A DNA stretch of 64,000 bases from Rubrivivax rivuli (GTDB lineage: Bacteria > Pseudomonadota > Gammaproteobacteria > Burkholderiales > Burkholderiaceae_C). A model generated the notes under the pieces. The model saw nothing but the letters and a program-made list of their open reading frames with translations. It was not told where the DNA came from and ran no database searches. Location: positions 1 through 64,000 of the forward strand of contig NZ_SACR01000002.1 of NCBI RefSeq assembly GCF_004016505.1, written 5' to 3'. Below are positions 22,440-32,701 of the stretch, piece after piece; position 1 is the stretch's first letter, and the number at the start of each line of letters is the position of its first letter. Both the position numbers and the translations under genes were made by a program.

Positions 22440-22973
22440 ATGCCCCGACAACTCATCCTGATCGTCGGCAGCTCAGGCGTCGGGAAGTCGACTCTCGCTC
22501 AGGCATTGCAAGAAGAGTTGCTGCCGAAACAGTGGATTCGCTTCTCTCCCGATGCGATTCAGGGATGCCTGCCTGCATCAGTGGTGAAGCGGGTGAACGC
22601 ACTGAACGATCACACCGCGGTCGATTGGCATTCAATCAATGCTGCAGCCTACGCCTGCGCCGCGGTACTGCTCCAGCAAGGCCACAGCGTCATCTTCGAC
22701 ACCGTCATCATGACCCCGGCCGGGGCAAAGCAGCTTCTGACTGCCCTGGGTTCCTTCAACCCGTTGATTGTTGAGCTGCATGCTTCTTGGCACTCCATCA
22801 CGGAAAGGACACTGGCACGCGGCGACCGAACACTTGAGGAAGCTGATCACGGGTTCCGAAAGTGTCGCGGTCACATCACCGCACACTTGGTGTACGACAC
22901 GACGGACATCCAGCCGGAGCAACTGGCATCTCAGATTGCAGGTCACATTCGCTCAACCCCAAATGCAGCCTAA
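22440..22973 (+). CDS. Cassette 34: P-loop kinase, chloramphenicol phosphotransferase-like
   Basis: Starts at ATG 22440, 22 bp after the decayed core. The 177-residue protein has Walker A GSSGVGKST at about residues 9-17, a following DAIQGCLP segment, VIFDTVIMTP as the second acidic motif (about 88-97), and LHASWHSITERTLARGDR, a lid-like Arg region. This is the layout of the chloramphenicol phosphotransferase-like / Zeta-like kinase group, which phosphorylates small molecules. The substrate is unknown and resistance is not implied. The stop is in the remnant of the attC core (GCC TAA). Confidence 0.8.
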   Translation: MPRQLILIVGSSGVGKSTLAQALQEELLPKQWIRFSPDAIQGCLPASVVKRVNALNDHTAVDWHSINAAAYACAAVLLQQGHSVIFDTVIMTPAGAKQLLTALGSFNPLIVELHASWHSITERTLARGDRTLEEADHGFRKCRGHITAHLVYDTTDIQPEQLASQIAGHIRSTPNAA

Positions 22974-23099
22974 GCCCTCGCTCAGGCCAAGACCTGCTAT
23001 GGCAGACGTCGTCAGCCCGGTGCCCGCCGTTCGTCGCATCATGGGCCACCGGGCTAACACCGCCGAGCTCCGCGCTTGGGGTGGGCCCTAACGTTAGGC
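22968..23099 (+). other. attC 34, decayed
   Basis: 132 bp. Left core GCCTAAG, right core GTTAGGC intact; the inner box has degraded to GGGCCCTAAC. Confidence 0.8.
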
Positions 23100-23117
23100 C
23101 GCCAAGCATCCCATCGA

Positions 23118-23705
23118 ATGCGCCTCCGCACTGCTTTCGTAGCACTCCTGCTTCACTCGCACGGGCTCATCGCTGACGCTGCCGAGCCGGCCCACGTTGC
23201 GATCGGCCCGCTGATGGTCAAGTATCCAACTGCAGGCCAGTGGTCAGTTTTCCGCAAGACGGAAAGCGGGGTCATTTTTGTTCGGCAGACCTCAGACCAC
23301 GCCTACTTTCCAGACACGGCCATCGTCAATGTCTGTCCGACATCAGTGCCGAACGACTCACAAGCATGGCAGATGGAGGTCGAGAAGAACATCGAACAGC
23401 ACTTTCGTGGCTCGAACGCCATCATCGTCAGCAAGTCAGTTGAGCGACTGACGAACCTCATGCATGCCTGCGCGCGCGTGCGAGCAGTGATCGATGTTTC
23501 ATCTGCGGCTGCCAACATGGCCCACAGCGGGCCCATCCTGAGGCAGATCGTCCTTCATTTGTGCCGCCTGCCTGATCAGCCGGTGGGCTATCTCGTGGCA
23601 TTTTCGTATGTGGCAGAAAGCATACGGGCCACAATGGAAAGTGACGGCGCCTCTTTTTTCGCCGGTGTTCTGCCAAAGATCATTGAAGATCGGCCATCCC
23701 GGTGA
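23118..23705 (+). CDS. Cassette 35: exported hypothetical protein
   Basis: From ATG 23118 the protein has 195 residues. The N-terminus (MRLRTAFVALLLHSHGLIADAAE) is a plausible Sec signal peptide. The mature part looks alpha/beta, with VFRKTESGVIFVRQT, two Cys (NVCPTS, HACARV) and LHLCRLPD. It is probably periplasmic. Family not recognised. Flanked by decayed attC sites but with an intact frame. Confidence 0.75.
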   Translation: MRLRTAFVALLLHSHGLIADAAEPAHVAIGPLMVKYPTAGQWSVFRKTESGVIFVRQTSDHAYFPDTAIVNVCPTSVPNDSQAWQMEVEKNIEQHFRGSNAIIVSKSVERLTNLMHACARVRAVIDVSSAAANMAHSGPILRQIVLHLCRLPDQPVGYLVAFSYVAESIRATMESDGASFFAGVLPKIIEDRPSR

Positions 23706-23706
23706 G

Positions 23707-23760
23707 GCCTGATCGCTCGGTCAGACTGGGCGCCACCGGCAGCCCACCTCGAACGTCAAA
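23707..23760 (+). other. attC 35, truncated
   Basis: The left core-like GCCTGAT and the text CGCTCGGTCAG remain, then a short middle and CCTCGAACGTCAAA at the right. Most of the stem is deleted. Confidence 0.6.
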
Positions 23761-23771
23761 TCGCCCCTCCA

Positions 23772-24170
23772 ATGTCCAGAGTCACTCTCCCGTTGCTTCT
23801 CAGTGGCCTCGTGCTTCCTGCGCTGGCTTCGCCCGACACATCGCTTCCAGCGTCCCTCGTTCAGCTTGGCGCCGAGGGCAGCCGCGCTGGTTACCTGATC
23901 GAGTCACAACGAGAAGAAGCGTTTTCCGTGCTCGAGGTGAGAACCGCGCCTCGGAAGGACTCAGATTTCTCCGAGTTGGTTCTCAAAGGGATGTGCGCAG
24001 CGCTCGAGGCCAGAAGTGCTGTCTGGGTTGCAGCCAGGCGCGTCCCAGGAAGCTTCCCGTCCTTCCGGGTGACATTTCCGGCTTCGGCCAAGGAAGCCGA
24101 CCGTTCGGCCAAACGGTCCCTCGTCCGTTCAGTTTCCGAATGCAGGGCTGTCCAAGGGCGCACGCTCTGA
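23772..24170 (+). CDS. Cassette 36: exported hypothetical protein
   Basis: The 132-residue protein has a signal peptide (cleavage near ALA, residue 19). The mature sequence is mixed alpha/beta with two Cys (GMCAAL, SECRAV) that could pair. It lies between the truncated attC 35 and the degenerate attC 36, so it is an old cassette gene. Its codon use has drifted towards that of the host. No family recognised. Confidence 0.7.
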   Translation: MSRVTLPLLLSGLVLPALASPDTSLPASLVQLGAEGSRAGYLIESQREEAFSVLEVRTAPRKDSDFSELVLKGMCAALEARSAVWVAARRVPGSFPSFRVTFPASAKEADRSAKRSLVRSVSECRAVQGRTL

Positions 24171-24171
24171 G

Positions 24172-24302
24172 GCCGGCACCCTCGCTCAAGCTCCACCCCC
24201 GCACGACACGGGTTGTGAGCCTGTCGTGTGCCCGCTGTAGCATCTTCACGCTTAGGGCTGACAACACGGGCTTCCATGGCCAGGGTCAGCTCGATCGTCG
24301 GA
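24172..24302 (+). other. attC 36, strongly decayed
   Basis: About 131 bp. The left core has become GCCGGCAC and the right end AGCTCGATCGTCGG, but the internal stem pattern with GTAGCATCTTCACG is still seen. Confidence 0.6.
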
Positions 24303-24327
24303 TATCTCGCAACCAGGATCTCTGCTC

Positions 24328-24702
24328 TTGGGCACGTCCCGCACATCGCTCTTCTGCTTGGCCATCGGCGCAGCGGGTTTGGCAACCGGAGTGGCCTCCG
24401 GTCAGCCGGCTGAGCCCGTCTTGAGCTTTCGACTGGGCAACTCTGGCTTTGTTTGCGAAGAACCCTTCTACCCGGCAGCGGCCATGCGCGCGGGTGCCCA
24501 GGGAAAGACAACAGTCCGCTACACGGTCACCGAGCCAGGGCTCATCACGGATGTCGTCGTGCAGGTCAGCGCCGGTGACAGCCGTGAACACAAGCTGCTC
24601 GATCGCTCGGCCGTCCGCTTGGTGCAGTCTTGCAAGTACAAGGCTTCGGGGCCACCGACCCTGGGCACATTCACCTTCGAACAGCGCTGGTTCATCTCGT
24701 AG
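24328..24702 (+). CDS. Cassette 37: exported TonB C-terminal-like protein
   Basis: The start is TTG 24328; no ATG fits. The 124-residue protein has a signal peptide, then PFYPAAAMRAGAQGKTTVRY, TVTEPGLITDVVV and LLDRSAVRLVQSCKY. This is the pattern of the TonB C-terminal domain (YPxxAxxxGxxGxVxV). It lacks the N-terminal TM anchor and Pro-rich linker of true TonB, so it is a free periplasmic TonB-type domain. One Cys in GFVCEE may pair with the one in QSCKY. Confidence 0.75.
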   Translation: MGTSRTSLFCLAIGAAGLATGVASGQPAEPVLSFRLGNSGFVCEEPFYPAAAMRAGAQGKTTVRYTVTEPGLITDVVVQVSAGDSREHKLLDRSAVRLVQSCKYKASGPPTLGTFTFEQRWFIS

Positions 24703-24722
24703 TGCGCTGCACCTGCGCTCAG

Positions 24723-24802
24723 CCGCCTGACGCCTCGCTCGTTCCCCGACCCGCAACGGCGGGCCGGCTCACTTGCATGGTCTGGTGGGCCTCGAACATC
24801 AG
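24723..24802 (+). other. attC 37, truncated; distal end of the array
   Basis: CGCCTGACGCCTCGCTCG, the CCCCGACCCGCAACGGCGGGC arm and a final CCTCGAACATCAG remain. No attC-like text is seen to the right of this point. Confidence 0.55.
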
Positions 24803-24841
24803 AACGCCAGTCCCCAACCGCCGTTGCCAATCAAGGAAACC

Positions 24842-25063
24842 ATGAACGCCACCAAACTGATCGGACTGCTGCTCCTCATCACGGGCACGCTGGGCCTGGC
24901 CTATGGCAGTTTCAGTTACACCAAGGACACCACCGCCTTGAAGCTGGGGCCACTGGAACTGTCGGTCAAGGAGAAGGAAACCGTGAACGTGCCCGTCTGG
25001 GCCGGTGTCGGTGCCATCGTGGTCGGCGGTCTTTTGCTGCTGATCGGCGGCAAGCGGGGCTGA
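24842..25063 (+). CDS. Small two-TM membrane protein
   Basis: The 73-residue protein starts at ATG 24842 behind CAAGGAAAC. It has TM1 at about 5-24 (KLIGLLLLITGTLGLAYGS), a short exposed segment with GPLELSVKEKETVNVP, and TM2 at about 52-70 rich in Gly and Val. The pattern is that of a common small conserved membrane protein of Proteobacteria; function unknown. It lies directly after the last attC remnant and is probably a core gene at the array boundary. Confidence 0.8.
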   Translation: MNATKLIGLLLLITGTLGLAYGSFSYTKDTTALKLGPLELSVKEKETVNVPVWAGVGAIVVGGLLLLIGGKRG

Positions 25064-25176
25064 ACTCACGAAGACCACGGCGGCACCCACGGGGTCGGCC
25101 ACCTGCGCCAGCCTGTGGCGGCTACAGTGTGGCCCCGCCCTACTGCTTCCGGCTTGGCATGCATGCACACAGTCCG

Positions 25177-25626
25177 ATGATCCGCACGCGCCTCTTTGCG
25201 GTGCTGGGTGTCGTGTTGGCTTTGGGCCTGACCGCTTGTGCCACCGAACGTGCCGGCACGGACGATCCGATCGAGCAGCACCAGATCGTCACAGAGTTGG
25301 ATGCGGGCCGCCTCCGCCTCACCTGCGACCTGGCTTGCGCGGGCACCTGGCGGGCCGCACGCAAGGCCTTGCGCGGCTTGCACCAGCACGGGGTCTGGCA
25401 GGAACTCGTCGTGGAGGTGGTGCGCATCGGCTACGCCTCCGACCTCGGCTACTTCTACCTCGGACGCGCCGCCGAAGCACGCGGCAGGCCGCAAGCGGCC
25501 GCCGTCTACTACCGGCTTTCCCTGGCCACGCCAGGCAAGTGCGATGGCCTGGTTTTCGACAGTTGCGACGGCATCCGCTTCCCGGCTGATGCACAGGCTG
25601 CGCTCGCTCGCGTCGGCGGCAAGTGA
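25177..25626 (+). CDS. Lipoprotein with a helical repeat-like body
   Basis: The start ATG 25177 gives a signal peptide ending in LTAC (Cys18); longer starts at 25159 or 25129 are possible but spoil the signal. The mature 130 residues are helical, with RRAxxAL-type stretches (TWRAARKALRGLHQHG, YFYLGRAAEARGRPQAA), similar to tetratricopeptide or Sel1-like helices. Cys residues (TCDLACAG, GKCDG, DSCDG) may form disulfides. Function unknown. Confidence 0.78.
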   Translation: MIRTRLFAVLGVVLALGLTACATERAGTDDPIEQHQIVTELDAGRLRLTCDLACAGTWRAARKALRGLHQHGVWQELVVEVVRIGYASDLGYFYLGRAAEARGRPQAAAVYYRLSLATPGKCDGLVFDSCDGIRFPADAQAALARVGGK

Positions 25627-25700
25627 CACTGCCGCGGCGCGCCGGCTTCTCTTTCCCGCGGCCCACACTGGTTGGTTCGCCCCTTTCGAGACATCCCACC

Positions 25701-26018
25701 GTGGTCAAGTTCTTCGTTCCCGCCGCCGACAGCATCGAACATGCCGAGTCACTGTATGACGCCGTCGCCCGCTTCAACGGCATGGTGCCGACCGAGCAGC
25801 GCATCCACAGCCTGCGCTTCCTGCATGGCGACACCCCGGTGCATGCCGAAGTGGGCGCGCCGCTGCCGGCCGTCTTCGGTACGGAGCACCAGCCGGTCAT
25901 GGCCATCCTGGCGTGTGGCGAGACCTACCGGCTTTGCCTGCCCACGCGCGGCGGCCTCTGGGGCCAGGCCATCGTCGTGCCGGCAGCCCAGGTGCAAGCG
26001 GTGCGCGCCTTCGACTGA
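25701..26018 (+). CDS. Conserved hypothetical protein
   Basis: From GTG 25701 the protein has 105 residues, starting VKFFVPAADSIEHAESLYDAV. It is soluble and alpha/beta, without signal or TM segment. A longer frame begins upstream but runs over the 3' end of the preceding gene. The family is not named with certainty. It stands between a lipoprotein gene and the convergent ybbA. Confidence 0.7.
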   Translation: MVKFFVPAADSIEHAESLYDAVARFNGMVPTEQRIHSLRFLHGDTPVHAEVGAPLPAVFGTEHQPVMAILACGETYRLCLPTRGGLWGQAIVVPAAQVQAVRAFD

Positions 26019-26056
26019 AGCCCGCCGGCGTCTGCTGACGCCAAAGCGGCTGCCGG

Positions 26057-26752
26057 TCAGGCGGGCACCGCGCCCGAGACTTCGGGCAGCAGGCGCCCGG
26101 CTTCGATGACGAGTTGGCGGTCGCAGCGCGCGGCGATGCCGCGGTCGTGCGTCACCAGCACCAGCGTCGTGCCGGCTTCGCGGTTCAGCTCGAACATCAG
26201 CGCCATCACGCGCTCGCCGGTGGCGAAATCCAGGCTGCCGGTGGGTTCGTCGGCCAGCAGCAGCGCCGGCCGCACCACGAAGGCCCGCGCCAGCGCCACA
26301 CGCTGCTGCTCACCGCCCGAGAGCAGCTTCGGGTAGTGCGCCAGGCGCTCACCCAGGCCCACACGGCGCAGCATCTCGGTGGCGGCGCTGCGCGCGTCGC
26401 TGCGGCCCATCAGTTCCAGCGGCAGCATCACGTTCTCCAGCGCTGTCAGGTTGCCGAGCAACTGGAAGCTCTGGAAGACGAAGCCCATCTGCTGCGCACG
26501 CAAGGCGGCGCGCGCGTCTTCGTCGAGCTGGAACAGATCACGGCCCGCCAGCATCACCGTGCCCGCGGTGGGCACGTCCAAGCCGGCCAGGATGGACAGC
26601 AGCGTGCTCTTGCCCGAGCCCGATGCACCCACGATGGCCACGCTCTCGCGCGGGCGCAGTTGGAACTTGATGTCATGGAGAATGGTCAAGGCCCCGGTGG
26701 CATCGGCCACCTGCTTGCTGACACTGCGCACGTCTATGAGAGGTTCTGACAT
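26057..26752 (-). CDS. ybbA: ABC transporter ATPase, YbbA/LolD type
   Basis: The 231-residue protein has Walker A GASGSGKST, Q-loop FVFQSFQLLGNLTALENV, signature LSGGEQQRVALARA, Walker B LLLADEPTG and the switch His in LVTHD. It belongs to the LolD/MacB/YbbA class that works with FtsX-like permeases. It is divergent from tesA, as ybbA is in E. coli. The permease normally found next (YbbP) is not present downstream here: the next genes are on the other strand and the integron follows. CAT at 26750-26752 is the start; it overlaps the tesA start by 17 bp. Confidence 0.9.
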   Translation of the reverse strand: MSEPLIDVRSVSKQVADATGALTILHDIKFQLRPRESVAIVGASGSGKSTLLSILAGLDVPTAGTVMLAGRDLFQLDEDARAALRAQQMGFVFQSFQLLGNLTALENVMLPLELMGRSDARSAATEMLRRVGLGERLAHYPKLLSGGEQQRVALARAFVVRPALLLADEPTGSLDFATGERVMALMFELNREAGTTLVLVTHDRGIAARCDRQLVIEAGRLLPEVSGAVPA

Positions 26753-27419
26753 CGAAGCTTCTGCCCAGGCGCGACGCGCCTTCTTCGTGCACTGTAGCGC
26801 GCTCGGCCTGCTGGCCCTGTCTGCGGGCGGCGCAGCCGCAAGCGGCGTGGGGACGAGGCCCCCGCCCAAGGTGCTGGTGGTGGGCGATAGCCTCTCTGCC
26901 GAGTACGGCCTGCCGCGTGGCAGCGGCTGGGTGGCCCTGCTGGAAGCGCGCCTGGCCCGCGAGCGCATCGCCGCCACGGTGGTGAACGCCAGCATCAGCG
27001 GCGACACCACCTCCGGTGGGCGCGCGCGTTTGCCGGCGCTGCTGGCCCAGCACAAACCCAGCGTGGTGGTGCTGGAACTCGGTGGCAACGACGCCTTGCG
27101 CGGCCTGCCGCTGGCCCAGACCCAGGCCAACCTGACGGCCATGGCGCAGGCCGCCAAGGCCGCCGGCGCGCGCGTGCTCATCACCGGGATGGCCGTGCCG
27201 CCGAACTACGGGCGCCAGTACGGCGAGGCCTTCACCGCGCTTTTCGCGACCGTCGCCAAGGCCGAAGGTGCGGCGCTCGTGCCTTTCCTGCTGGCCGGCG
27301 TGGCCGACGGGCCCGATGCCGAGGCGATGTTCCAACCGGACCGCATCCACCCGAAGGCAGAGGCACACCCACGCATGCTGGCCAACGTGTGGCCGGTGCT
27401 GAGGCCGCTGCTGCGCTGA
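26736..27419 (+). CDS. tesA: Arylesterase / lysophospholipase TesA, SGNH family
   Basis: The 227-residue protein has an N-terminal signal region (FFVHCSALGLLALSAGGAAA) and the SGNH blocks: GDSLSAEYGL (Ser52), SISGDTTSG with its Gly, LELGGNDALRG with Asn, and DRIHPKAEAH with the Asp-His pair. TesA is a periplasmic esterase/thioesterase acting on acyl esters and thioesters. The start ATG 26736 lies inside the 5' end of divergent ybbA; it is the only in-frame start that keeps the signal peptide. Confidence 0.9.
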   Translation: MRGSDIEASAQARRAFFVHCSALGLLALSAGGAAASGVGTRPPPKVLVVGDSLSAEYGLPRGSGWVALLEARLARERIAATVVNASISGDTTSGGRARLPALLAQHKPSVVVLELGGNDALRGLPLAQTQANLTAMAQAAKAAGARVLITGMAVPPNYGRQYGEAFTALFATVAKAEGAALVPFLLAGVADGPDAEAMFQPDRIHPKAEAHPRMLANVWPVLRPLLR

Positions 27420-27449
27420 AGCCCAGGCGCGCGCTGCAGCGCGTCAGGC

Positions 27450-29459
27450 TCAGCGCAAGTCTTGACGGTCCTTGTCGCGCTGCCGGTCGGGCGTGTTCGC
27501 GCGCTCAGAGGGTGCCGGGCCGGCAGGGCGCTCCACACGTTCCGGGCGTTGCGGCCCCATGTTCTGCGGGGGCGGGGCGGGCGGCGGCGGTGCCGGGCGG
27601 GCCACCGGGGCCGGCGGTGCCACCGGCGCGCGTGGCTGGCTCGGACCCACGGCAGCCGCAGGCGGTTCGACGCGGCGCAGGTCTCGCACCTCGTCGCGGC
27701 GCGGCTCGCGGCGGTTGTCCGGCCTGTCATCACGGCGTTCGTCGCGGCGGTCATCGCGTCGATCGTCGACGCGATCTTCACGACGGCTGTCATAGCGGCC
27801 ATCAAATCGGCCATCCACTCGACCATCACCCCGGCCGTCGTCCCGCACCCGACGATCGCCGTCGGCTGGACGCTGCGGCCGCACCTCGGCAGCCGCCGGT
27901 GCTGGCAGCGGCATGGCACCCCCGGGCACCACCTGCACCGGAGCCACGGCACCCGGCCGGTCGGGTGATTCCGGGCGAACCGGCCGATCCGGCCGCCCCG
28001 GCCACTCTGTGCCCACCGGGCCGTCACCACGGGTTGCGGGGGCGGCCACGCGCGGCATGCGGGGGCCCACGAAAGCCGGGCCATCGGGCGGCGGCTGCAC
28101 CATCAGCGGCGCACGGGCGCCGTCGCGCTGCGGCCCCATCACAGCGCCGGCGACAGGTTGGCGCCGCACCAGCACGTCGCCCGGCACCACCGTCACCGCG
28201 TTGGGCACGCCCTGGTTGCCGTAGCTGATGGGCCCGGTGGGCACCTGCCCCGGCGCATGCCGCCAACGGTAGGGCGGCGCCGGGTTCACACGTTCCACGT
28301 AGCGCGGCGTGTGGCGGTAATGCGGCATGTAGACCTCGCGCGGGGCCAGCGGCAGCCAGCCCACGGACGGGCTGCCGATGCGCACCGAAACGCCCCAGCC
28401 GCTGCCGCCGCCTCCCACCCAGGCCACCAAGGCCGGCGCATACACCGGGCGTGCCACATAGGCCCCAGGCACCCATCCCCAGCGGCCGCGCCAGTTCACC
28501 CAGCGGCCGTAGTGGAAGGGCGCAAAACCCCAGGGCGCTTCGTCGATCCAGGTCCAGCCCCAGGGCCGCACCCAGGCCCAGCGTCCGTGGCGGTAGGGCG
28601 CCCAGTCGGCCCGCACCACCAGGGGCAGCCACAGCGCGCCGTACTCGGGGTGCTGCTCCCAGCGGCCGTGGCGATCCAGGTCTTCCACGCCCGTCATCTC
28701 GGGCGAGACGTAGCGCGTGGAGGCGCTGCGCTCGTCGCGGGCGTCTTCGCCCTGCGCCCAGCGCGTGAAACCGTCGTCGCGTGGCGAAACCCAGGCGCTG
28801 CGCAGTTCACCCGCCTCGCCGCGGCGGCCCGCGCGGTAGAGCTCGGCCCACCGCTCGGGGCCGACGACAAGGCCATCACTGCCCCGTTCGCCGCGCACGT
28901 GCCACTCGCCACGCCAGGCGCCGGCAGTGGTGGTGTCGTCGGTGCGTGTCAGCAGGTAATGGCCGGCGCGCAACGGGCGCAAGCGCGCCTCGGCGGTGAC
29001 GAGTTCCAGTTCGTCGGCGATCTCGCGCGAGCGCACCCGCACCGCCACGCTGCCGCTGTGCAGTTGGAAGACGAGGCGCTCGTCGTCCAGGCGCAGTACC
29101 TCGAACTCGGTGTTCGCGGCCAGGCGCAGCACGGTCGAGCCGACGCGCAGTTCGGCACGGCCGCTCTGCGCCGTGCTCACGCGGTCGCCCTGCGTCAGGG
29201 GGCGGTTGCGCTCGGCCTCGGCCCATTCGCCGGTGTCGCTGTCCCACCAGGAGACGCTGCCGTTGAAATCGGCCAGCCGGCCCACGCGACCGGGCGGGTC
29301 TTCGTCGGCCAGCGCCAGCGGTGCCACCAGTGCCAGCAGCAAGGCCAGGCCCAGCATCCACAGCCTGGCCGGCCAAGATGCTGCAGCCCCGGCTGCAGCA
29401 AGGCGCAACGGCCGCGGCGGTTGAAACGCGAAAGGCGAAGGGGTGGCGGTGAAGCTCAT
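27450..29459 (-). CDS. DUF6600/FecR-like exported protein with long charged tail
   Basis: From ATG 29459 the protein has 669 residues. It has a signal/TM segment at about 32-52, a FecR-like region (GDRVSTAQSGRAELRVGSTVLRL), and a Trp/Tyr/Gly-rich DUF6600 section (PYRHGRWAWVRPWGWTWIDE; GFAPFHYGRW). The tail is rich in Pro and Arg/Asp with repeats such as DDRRDDRRDERRDDR. DUF6600 proteins are exported and of unknown role. The charged tail is of low complexity. The gene follows def on the same strand with a 71-bp gap. Confidence 0.85.
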   Translation of the reverse strand: MSFTATPSPFAFQPPRPLRLAAAGAAASWPARLWMLGLALLLALVAPLALADEDPPGRVGRLADFNGSVSWWDSDTGEWAEAERNRPLTQGDRVSTAQSGRAELRVGSTVLRLAANTEFEVLRLDDERLVFQLHSGSVAVRVRSREIADELELVTAEARLRPLRAGHYLLTRTDDTTTAGAWRGEWHVRGERGSDGLVVGPERWAELYRAGRRGEAGELRSAWVSPRDDGFTRWAQGEDARDERSASTRYVSPEMTGVEDLDRHGRWEQHPEYGALWLPLVVRADWAPYRHGRWAWVRPWGWTWIDEAPWGFAPFHYGRWVNWRGRWGWVPGAYVARPVYAPALVAWVGGGGSGWGVSVRIGSPSVGWLPLAPREVYMPHYRHTPRYVERVNPAPPYRWRHAPGQVPTGPISYGNQGVPNAVTVVPGDVLVRRQPVAGAVMGPQRDGARAPLMVQPPPDGPAFVGPRMPRVAAPATRGDGPVGTEWPGRPDRPVRPESPDRPGAVAPVQVVPGGAMPLPAPAAAEVRPQRPADGDRRVRDDGRGDGRVDGRFDGRYDSRREDRVDDRRDDRRDERRDDRPDNRREPRRDEVRDLRRVEPPAAAVGPSQPRAPVAPPAPVARPAPPPPAPPPQNMGPQRPERVERPAGPAPSERANTPDRQRDKDRQDLR

Positions 29460-29530
29460 GGCCCTACAACGGTGCCCCACCCGCCCACGCCGACCCCGGC
29501 GGATGTAAAGGCTTGTAGCGAGCCGGCCCG

Positions 29531-30067
29531 TCAGTCGTCGGCCGTGGGGTCGAGTTCGGGGAAGAGCACGCTGGTGTAGCCGAACTGGGTGAGGTCGGTC
29601 ATGCGCGTGGGGTAGAGGCGGCCGATGAGGTGGTCGCACTCGTGCTGCACCACGCGGGCGTGGAAACCGTCGGCTTCGCGCTCGATGGGCTGGCCTTCGG
29701 GGTCGAAGCCGCGGTAGCGGATGCGCGCGTGGCGCGGCACCACGCCGCGCAGGCCGGGCACCGAGAGGCAGCCTTCCCAGCCGTTCACCAGCTGTTCGTC
29801 CAGCGGCGTGATCTCGGGGTTGATCAGCACCGTGGGCGGCACAGGGGGCGCCTCGGGGTAGCGCACGTTGTGGGTGTAGCCGAAGATCACCAGCTGCAGA
29901 TCGACGCCGATCTGCGGCGCCGCCAGGCCCGCGCCGTTGGCCGCGGCCATGGTCTCGAACATGTCGGCAATCAGCGTCTTCAGCGCGGGCGTGCCGAACT
30001 CGCGCACGGGCTGGGCCACGCGCAGCAGGCGCGCATCGCCCATCTTCAGGATTTCTCGAACAGTCAT
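29531..30067 (-). CDS. def: Peptide deformylase
   Basis: 178 residues, start ATG 30067. The three deformylase motifs are present: [18 protein letters not shown] (metal-binding Cys) and QHECDHLIG (HExxH metal site and catalytic Glu). It removes the formyl group from new proteins in the cytoplasm. Length is normal. It lies downstream of the NadR-like ATPase and upstream of the DUF6600 gene, not next to fmt as is more usual, so the cell may have a second def elsewhere; that is inference. Confidence 0.95.
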   Translation of the reverse strand: MTVREILKMGDARLLRVAQPVREFGTPALKTLIADMFETMAAANGAGLAAPQIGVDLQLVIFGYTHNVRYPEAPPVPPTVLINPEITPLDEQLVNGWEGCLSVPGLRGVVPRHARIRYRGFDPEGQPIEREADGFHARVVQHECDHLIGRLYPTRMTDLTQFGYTSVLFPELDPTADD

Positions 30068-30141
30068 CGGGGCCGGCCTCGGTTGCACACAAACGGCGCC
30101 GATTGTCGCGGCTGGCCGGGCGCGCTGTCAGCGCCAGGCCC

Positions 30142-32701
<2,560 letters not shown>

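Larger units (their letters stand above)
1..24802 (+). mobile_element. Chromosomal integron cassette array (distal part, no integrase in window)
   Basis: About 37 attC-type sites separate small genes that are all read left to right. Complete sites run from GCCTAAC to GTTAGGC, measure 127-132 bp and form imperfect inverted repeats. Cassette junctions lie after the G of each GTTAGGC. Genes lie 5' of their attC, so the integrase and attI should be left of position 1. Site quality is high up to 19.9 kb and falls from 20.9 to 24.8 kb, as expected for the oldest end. What is known: such arrays occur in Vibrio, Xanthomonas, Pseudomonas and several betaproteobacteria. Confidence 0.96.

Noticed and set aside
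22440..22973. Calling the CPT-like kinase an antibiotic-resistance gene
   Set aside because: Only the general P-loop kinase pattern is visible; the substrate cannot be inferred.
1..24802. Regular repeats every 400-700 bp might be a CRISPR array or REP elements
   Set aside because: Repeats are about 130 bp, imperfectly palindromic with GCCTAAC/GTTAGGC ends, and flank single genes in one direction, which defines integron attC sites.
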